Source of the DNA: Eubacteriales bacterium
GTDB lineage: Bacteria; Bacillota; Clostridia; Lachnospirales; Lachnospiraceae
Reading direction: 5' to 3'
DNA: 49,493 nt
Assembly (NCBI GenBank): GCA_030539395.1
Contig: JAUNSC010000027.1
Span: 1-49,493, forward strand
The notes under the pieces are model-generated. The model had not been told where the DNA came from. It saw only the letters and a list, made by a program, of their open reading frames with translations, and did no database searches. Shown piece after piece: positions 47,775-49,493 of the stretch; the stretch's first letter is position 1; each line of letters begins with the position of its first letter. The translations under genes and the position numbers were made by a program.

Positions 47775-49090
47775 TATTCGAACAGGTGATACCAAATATC
47801 CCCAGAACATATACGGCATTGGCGGAATGGCTGGCATGTGTTGTTTATATCGGAGTTTTAAAAAGGCGTTATTCAAAAGGAGCTACAGCCGCAGTCCTGG
47901 CGGTCGGGCTGGCGGTGCAGATGGGGATTCAGCTGATTGACGGAATGCTGCCGGAAATTCTTTGGATTCCCGGAATGCTGGCTGCGGTGGCAGCCATGGT
48001 AGGACTTATGATGATCTGTTGTGAAATGTCCTGGAAGAACGCCATGTATAATGGTGTACGGGCATTTTTGCTGGCTGAGCTGGTGGCGTCGCTGGAATGG
48101 CAGCTCTATTTTTATATGGTGGATGGAAAACCATGGGATGTTTTCGGGGTTCGTTTTTTGTACCTCGCTGTCATCTATGGAGCAGGATTTACAACGGCAT
48201 TTTTTCTGGAAAGGCGTGTATTGATTGATGGTGATATGCTGCAGGTGTCCGCTAAGGAGCTGGCTTCAGCCGCCATGATCGGATCCTTCGCCTTCTTTTT
48301 GAGCAATCTGAGCTTTGTTTACGAAAATACGCCTTTTAGCAGCAGCCTGGAAACTGATATTTTTAATGTCCGCACCTGGATTGATGTGGCGGGGTTCTTT
48401 ATTCTCTATGCGTATCATGCGCTGCTGAATGAGTTTCATGTACGGTATGAGCGGGATACGATGGAAAATATGCTCCAGAACCAGCTTATGCAATACAAAT
48501 TATCAAGAGAAAGCATTGATCTGGTGAACCGCAAATATCACGACCTGAAGCATCAGATAGCAGTTCTGCGTGCGGAGAGCAATGCCGATAAACGAAATGC
48601 TTATCTGGATGAGATGGAGAGCGAAATTAAAATATATGAAGCTCAGAACAAAACGGGAAATCATATTCTGGATACGCTTTTGACTTCCAAAAGCCTGTAT
48701 TGTATGAAGCACCAGATCAGTATTACCTGTGTGGCAGACGGACATCTTCTGGATTTTATGGATGTTATGGATATCTGCACAATATTTGGCAATGCTTTAG
48801 ACAACGCCATTGAATGTGAGCTGAAGATTCCGGATAAGGAGAAACGCCTGATTCATCTGTCTGTTTCTGCCCAAAAACAGTTCCTTGCCATCAGCATTGA
48901 AAACTATTGTGAAGAAGAACCGGTGATGAAAGACGGCCTGCCCATGACGTCCAAAAGTGATCACGCCCATCATGGATTCGGTGTAAAAAGCATTCAGCAC
49001 AGCGCCCAAAGGTATGGCGGGACATTATCAGTGGGTATGGAAAAGAACTGGTTCAGGCTGATGGTCATGATACCGCTTCCGCAGAAATAA
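47771..49090 (+). CDS. GHKL-type sensor histidine kinase (second system)
   Basis: A 439-residue membrane kinase with about six to seven N-terminal helices, then KYHDLKHQ with likely phospho-His257, N-box FGNALDNA and G-box HGFGVKS. It is a paralogue of the kinase at 13307-14584, most alike in the catalytic half and divergent in the membrane half, so it probably senses a different signal. It is coupled to its regulator by ATGA and followed by a strong terminator, after which a secreted protein gene starts; that gene is the probable target. Confidence 0.9.
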   Translation: MIFEQVIPNIPRTYTALAEWLACVVYIGVLKRRYSKGATAAVLAVGLAVQMGIQLIDGMLPEILWIPGMLAAVAAMVGLMMICCEMSWKNAMYNGVRAFLLAELVASLEWQLYFYMVDGKPWDVFGVRFLYLAVIYGAGFTTAFFLERRVLIDGDMLQVSAKELASAAMIGSFAFFLSNLSFVYENTPFSSSLETDIFNVRTWIDVAGFFILYAYHALLNEFHVRYERDTMENMLQNQLMQYKLSRESIDLVNRKYHDLKHQIAVLRAESNADKRNAYLDEMESEIKIYEAQNKTGNHILDTLLTSKSLYCMKHQISITCVADGHLLDFMDVMDICTIFGNALDNAIECELKIPDKEKRLIHLSVSAQKQFLAISIENYCEEEPVMKDGLPMTSKSDHAHHGFGVKSIQHSAQRYGGTLSVGMEKNWFRLMVMIPLPQK

Positions 49091-49206
49091 CGCAGGTTTG
49101 GCAGTTTGTACAAAAGTGAAAAAATTGAATTGTATAAAATGCATAAAATAGATCTTAATATAAAGAGAATAGATGACAATTTGTGCAGAAAAGACAACAG
49201 CTTAGG

Positions 49207-49248
49207 AAAGAAATATACCACAAAGATTGTTTTGTGGTATATTTCTTT
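49207..49248 (+). terminator. Long perfect hairpin terminator after the second two-component system
   Basis: An 18-bp perfect stem, AAAGAAATATACCACAAA (49207-49224) with TTTGTGGTATATTTCTTT (49231-49248), loop GATTGT. The right arm ends in a T-rich run. Confidence 0.85.
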
Positions 49249-49308
49249 TACTGTAAAAACCACCATAAGGTGATGCTGGAAGGGTATCGATGTGGAGGTT
49301 AAACAAAA

Positions 49309-49347
49309 ATGGAAAGAGGAGAAGCAGCTCAGCTCTTCTTTCATTAA
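49309..49347 (+). CDS. Possible 12-codon leader ORF before the secreted protein
   Basis: ATG GAA AGA ... CAT TAA encodes 12 residues (MERGEAAQLFFH) with GGAGG at 49294-49298, ten bases upstream. It lies in the leader between terminator and the next gene, and could be a translated leader peptide or chance. Confidence 0.25.
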   Translation: MERGEAAQLFFH

Positions 49348-49370
49348 AAGAGAAAAGGAGGATAAATATT

Positions 49371-49493
49371 TTGAAACGAAAGAAAGTATTATCGCTGTTA
49401 TTGACATCGACTATGGTTCTGAGCATGACCGCAGGCGCGGCAGCAGAAGATCCGTACAAAAATGCAGGTGCGGCAGCAGATCCGTACAAGAAT
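49371..49493 (+). CDS. Start of a secreted protein with TTG start and repeated N-terminus (partial)
   Basis: AAAGGAGG (about 49355-49362) is followed eight bases later by TTG and an open frame to the window end (41 codons). The N-terminus is a clear signal peptide: basic KRKK, hydrophobic VLSLLLTSTMVLSM, then TAGAAA. The mature part begins EDPYKNAGAAADPYKN, in which AGAAA-(E)-DPYKN occurs twice. An in-frame ATG at 49413 would discard most of the signal peptide, so TTG is preferred. A binding protein of a sugar transporter is a common partner of a LytTR/GHKL pair, but nothing beyond the leader is visible. Confidence 0.75.
   Translation, partial: MKRKKVLSLLLTSTMVLSMTAGAAAEDPYKNAGAAADPYKN
49431..49493 (+). 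repeat. 33-bp tandem repeat in the secreted protein N-terminus
   Basis: GCAGGCGCGGCAGCA then GAA then GATCCGTACAAAAAT (49431-49463) repeats as GCAGGTGCGGCAGCA then GATCCGTACAAGAAT (49464-49493), differing by two bases and one GAA codon. It may continue beyond the window. Confidence 0.8.

Noticed and set aside
1-49493. Search by eye for tRNA, rRNA, CRISPR arrays, transposases, phage genes and known riboswitches
   Set aside because: No conserved loops, spaced repeats, integrase/transposase motifs or recognisable aptamer cores were seen; subtle structured RNAs could be missed without tools.

Overview
The window looks like a chromosomal stretch of a gut Lachnospiraceae-type Clostridium (Bacillota). 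Supporting signs are the strong GGAGG ribosome binding sites, the moderate-to-low GC, LytTR/GHKL two-component systems, a bile salt hydrolase, GH2/GH3 glycosidases, ribose-type sugar ABC transporters and many sugar isomerase-like TIM barrels. I see no rRNA, tRNA, CRISPR array, prophage or insertion sequence. The genus is inference.

Layout. (1) 1-3662: tail of a probable TetR regulator, a hairpin and palindromic operator, then a heterodimeric ABC exporter with visibly more GC-rich codon use than the rest. (2) 3663-6074: a 50-residue basic protein, a DUF1848 cysteine-cluster protein and a CobW-like GTPase, closed by a terminator. (3) 6332-14584: one operon with a membrane-anchored GH3 of reversed domain order, a small membrane protein, a GH2, a GtrA-like membrane protein and a LytTR/GHKL two-component system; then a bile salt hydrolase (14675-15649) and a strong terminator. 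(4) 15846-24189: a perfect-consensus promoter, an XRE-cupin regulator, potABCD with unusual PotA and PotD, a saccharopine-dehydrogenase-like enzyme, a methyltransferase and a secreted MBL-fold protein. (5) 24320-29202: two MATE pumps with an AraC regulator between them, a sugar O-acetyltransferase and the truncated end of a PLP aminotransferase. (6) 29251-41731: the most interesting region, described below. (7) 41823-49493: citrate synthase, divergent TetR and DegV, a tocopherol-cyclase-family protein, a Cof-type HAD phosphatase, a second LytTR/GHKL system paralogous to the first, and the start of a secreted protein whose N-terminus is tandemly repeated.

Region 6 is a LacI-controlled catabolic locus. 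It has a ribose-type ABC importer (binding protein, double ATPase, permease), a two-module VOC protein, a Gfo/Idh/MocA oxidoreductase, a TIM-barrel isomerase, a 142-residue protein recognisable as a C-glycoside deglycosidase beta subunit (DUF6379 family), the matching TIM-barrel alpha subunit, a CocE/NonD serine hydrolase, a third TIM barrel and an unrecognised 135-residue protein. The known gut route for C-glycosides such as puerarin oxidises the sugar at C3 with a Gfo/Idh/MocA enzyme and then cleaves the C-C bond with an alpha/beta complex. I infer that this locus imports a plant C-glycoside or related 3-oxo-glycoside precursor, oxidises it and cleaves it. Importer, VOC protein, esterase-like hydrolase and two extra isomerases around the core make it an apparently elaborate and perhaps undescribed version.

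All family assignments come from reading the translated sequence and remembered family motifs; no search was run.
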